Shown piece after piece: positions 23,785-25,021 of a stretch of DNA of 25,021 bases. A program made the translations under genes and the position numbers. Below the pieces are notes generated by a model. That model was not told the origin of the DNA. It worked only from the letters and a program-made list of their open reading frames with translations, and searched no databases. Position 1 is the first letter of the stretch. Every line of letters starts with the position of its first letter. Origin of the DNA: JAMOAD01 sp023621955. GTDB taxonomy: Bacteria; Acidobacteriota; Aminicenantia; JAMOAD01. Where the stretch lies: positions 1-25,021 of the forward strand of contig DAONEM010000031.1 in assembly GCA_035403085.1 (NCBI GenBank). Reading direction: 5' to 3'.

Positions 23785-24867
23785 TCACTCGATCTCCCGG
23801 GGAGGTCGCTCGACGATCTGGGAGCCCTCTTTCAGGCCTTCGATGACTTCGATCTGCAAACCATCGGAGAGCCCGGTCTTGATGGTCTTCTTGACGATCT
23901 CGTCGCCCTTCTTGATCTCCACGGTAGAGACTCCGTTCTCGGTATGGACAAGCCTTTCCGGAACCACCAGGACCCCCTTCCTTTCACGAATCTTGACGGA
24001 GGCGGTGGCGGAGTAGCCGGCCCTCAGGGTCAGGGGGCCCTGGGATGAGACGAGCACTTCGATGGCGAAGAGGTTGGCGTTGCCGTCTTTCGTGGCCTTC
24101 GGTGAGATACGGAGAAGCCGACCCGGGAGCGAACTTCCGGGGATGGCGCCGATGACGATCTCCGCGTTCATGCCGGGGGACATCTTTCCGACATCGATCT
24201 CGTCCACGTTCCCTTTGAAGAGCATCCGTGAGATATCGGCCATGGCGCAGAGCTCGGTACCGGGCTGATAGTTTGTCAGGGGAACCACGGGATCTCCCTG
24301 GAAGACCGCTTGGGAGAGGATCACTCCCTTGATGGGGGATCGGACGATGGAGTCGATCTCCCGCCCTGCGGTCTTGATGCGTCCGCTCTCGAGAAGTTCA
24401 TACTTCTCACGGTTGACCCGGAAACGGAGCTCGGCCTCACGGCAAAGGCTCTCGGCGGAGTCCATCTCCGAGGGGGAGATGATCTTGGCGGCAAAGAGCT
24501 CCCTCTTTCTGTTCCGCTCCCGCTGGGCCTGTTCGAAACTCTCCTTGGAGACTTCCATGGCCCTGAGGGTTTCGGTGTATTCGACCGGGGTGGGGTTGGG
24601 AGAGACCGAGAAGAGGGGTTTGCCCTTCTCGACGGTGTCGCCGACCTTGAAGAAGAGATCTTTGACGATTCCCGAGATCGTGGATTTCACCTTGATCTCG
24701 TTCTCCGGTTCGATGGTTCCGACGGCCAGGGCCTTCTCGGCGACGGTTCCCCTTTGGACGGTCACGGTCTTTATGGCCTCTTCCCCTTCACTGCTCTTCC
24801 GGAAGAGGAAGAAGAGGGCCAAAACGATGAGGATGACCAAAACGACGGTACCGATGATTTTTTTCAT
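23785..24867 (-). CDS. Periplasmic adaptor, MacA/HlyD family
   Basis: Membrane-fusion subunit of the ABC exporter, 360 aa. Residues about 4-22 form one N-terminal TM anchor, and the rest is periplasmic. The first barrel-sandwich half is at about 50-88 (STISGIVKDLFFKVGDTVEKG). A helical hairpin rich in Glu/Arg follows at about 95-165. The second half contains SPIKGVI near 187. A beta-barrel and a membrane-proximal domain follow (VVPERLVH, DGLQIEVIEGL). No lipobox is present, unlike the adaptor of the metal pump. GAGGTG precedes the ATG by seven bases. It is the first gene of the operon. No channel gene accompanies it, so a TolC-like partner must be encoded elsewhere. Confidence 0.92.
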   Translation of the reverse strand: MKKIIGTVVLVILIVLALFFLFRKSSEGEEAIKTVTVQRGTVAEKALAVGTIEPENEIKVKSTISGIVKDLFFKVGDTVEKGKPLFSVSPNPTPVEYTETLRAMEVSKESFEQAQRERNRKRELFAAKIISPSEMDSAESLCREAELRFRVNREKYELLESGRIKTAGREIDSIVRSPIKGVILSQAVFQGDPVVPLTNYQPGTELCAMADISRMLFKGNVDEIDVGKMSPGMNAEIVIGAIPGSSLPGRLLRISPKATKDGNANLFAIEVLVSSQGPLTLRAGYSATASVKIRERKGVLVVPERLVHTENGVSTVEIKKGDEIVKKTIKTGLSDGLQIEVIEGLKEGSQIVERPPREIE

Positions 24868-25021
24868 TCTTCACACCTCGCTGTGGTGGTTATGGGGTAA
24901 GAACGGGGGAGGGGTGGGGTTGGTTCCATGAAAGAGAAAAAGTCGAAGAACCCCTCTCGTTGAAAGGCTCTCTCTTGCCTCTTTTCGGCTCCTGGAAAAA
25001 TACGGAAAACCTCTCCGGGCC
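24868..25021. other. Upstream region of the exporter operon with G-quadruplex motif
   Basis: No gene is visible in the last 154 bases. GGGG (24894-24897), GGGGG (24905-24909), GGGG (24911-24914) and GGGG (24916-24919), with loops of 7, 1 and 1 bases, make a four-tier G-quadruplex motif on the plus strand, which is the template strand for the exporter operon. It ends about 27 bases upstream of the adaptor start. I cannot identify a convincing -10/-35 pair here. The promoter may lie further upstream, beyond the window. Confidence 0.5.

Noticed and set aside
1..25021. Defence island, prophage, CRISPR array, integron or biosynthetic cluster
   Set aside because: No nuclease/methylase module, phage gene, repeat-spacer array, integrase or biosynthetic gene set is visible; the genes are transport, envelope, DNA-uptake, repair and purine functions.

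Overview
The window is a gene-dense stretch of a GC-rich (about 60% by eye) chromosome from a bacterium with two membranes: it encodes a TolC-type outer-membrane channel, two lipoproteins and an OmpA-domain protein. Arg AGG, Leu CTC and Gly GGG codons are frequent. The best taxonomic hint is a secreted VWA protein of the kind called 'VWFA-related, acidobacterial'. With a clade II single-chain PurL this suggests Acidobacteriota or a neighbouring phylum such as Aminicenantota. That placement is inference. I see no rRNA, tRNA, CRISPR array, transposase or prophage gene.

Layout. 1-190: intergenic DNA with an inverted repeat and two hairpins. 191-6274 (minus): an operon for a small secreted His/Met/Cys-containing protein, a TolC-like channel, a lipoprotein adaptor and a heavy-metal RND pump, i.e. 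a CusCBA/CzcCBA-type efflux system. 6519-7355 (plus): HAD phosphatase of the mannosyl-3-phosphoglycerate phosphatase family, convergent with a TPR protein at 7374-8216 (minus). 8217-8568: regulatory intergenic region. 8569-10146 (plus): B12-binding radical SAM protein. 10399-12708 (plus): ComEC/Rec2 DNA-uptake channel. 12764-14947 (plus): UvrD/Rep-family helicase. 14998-18771 (plus): single-chain PurL. 18885-19826 and 19853-20458 (plus): VWA protein and OmpA-domain lipoprotein, probably cotranscribed. 20473-20571: three hairpins between convergent units. 20581-24867 (minus): an adaptor, two FtsX/MacB-type permeases and an ATPase, i.e. a MacAB-like exporter with split subunits. A G-quadruplex motif lies upstream of it.

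How the genes work together. The two minus-strand operons each build an envelope-spanning export machine. The first carries its own outer-membrane channel. The second has none nearby and would have to borrow one. The plus-strand genes from 8569 to 18771 are mostly single housekeeping-type genes with their own promoters, rather than one pathway.

Most notable regulatory feature: several genes have good sigma-70-type promoters so close to the start codon that the mRNA should be leaderless or nearly so (helicase, VWA protein, small metal-operon protein, perhaps the HAD phosphatase). Others (comEC, purL, the OmpA lipoprotein) have strong Shine-Dalgarno sites. Hairpins after stop codons lack U-tracts. 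I found no clearly new multi-gene system. The nearest candidates are the small metal-operon protein with its upstream dyad, the VWA/OmpA pair, and the split two-permease exporter.
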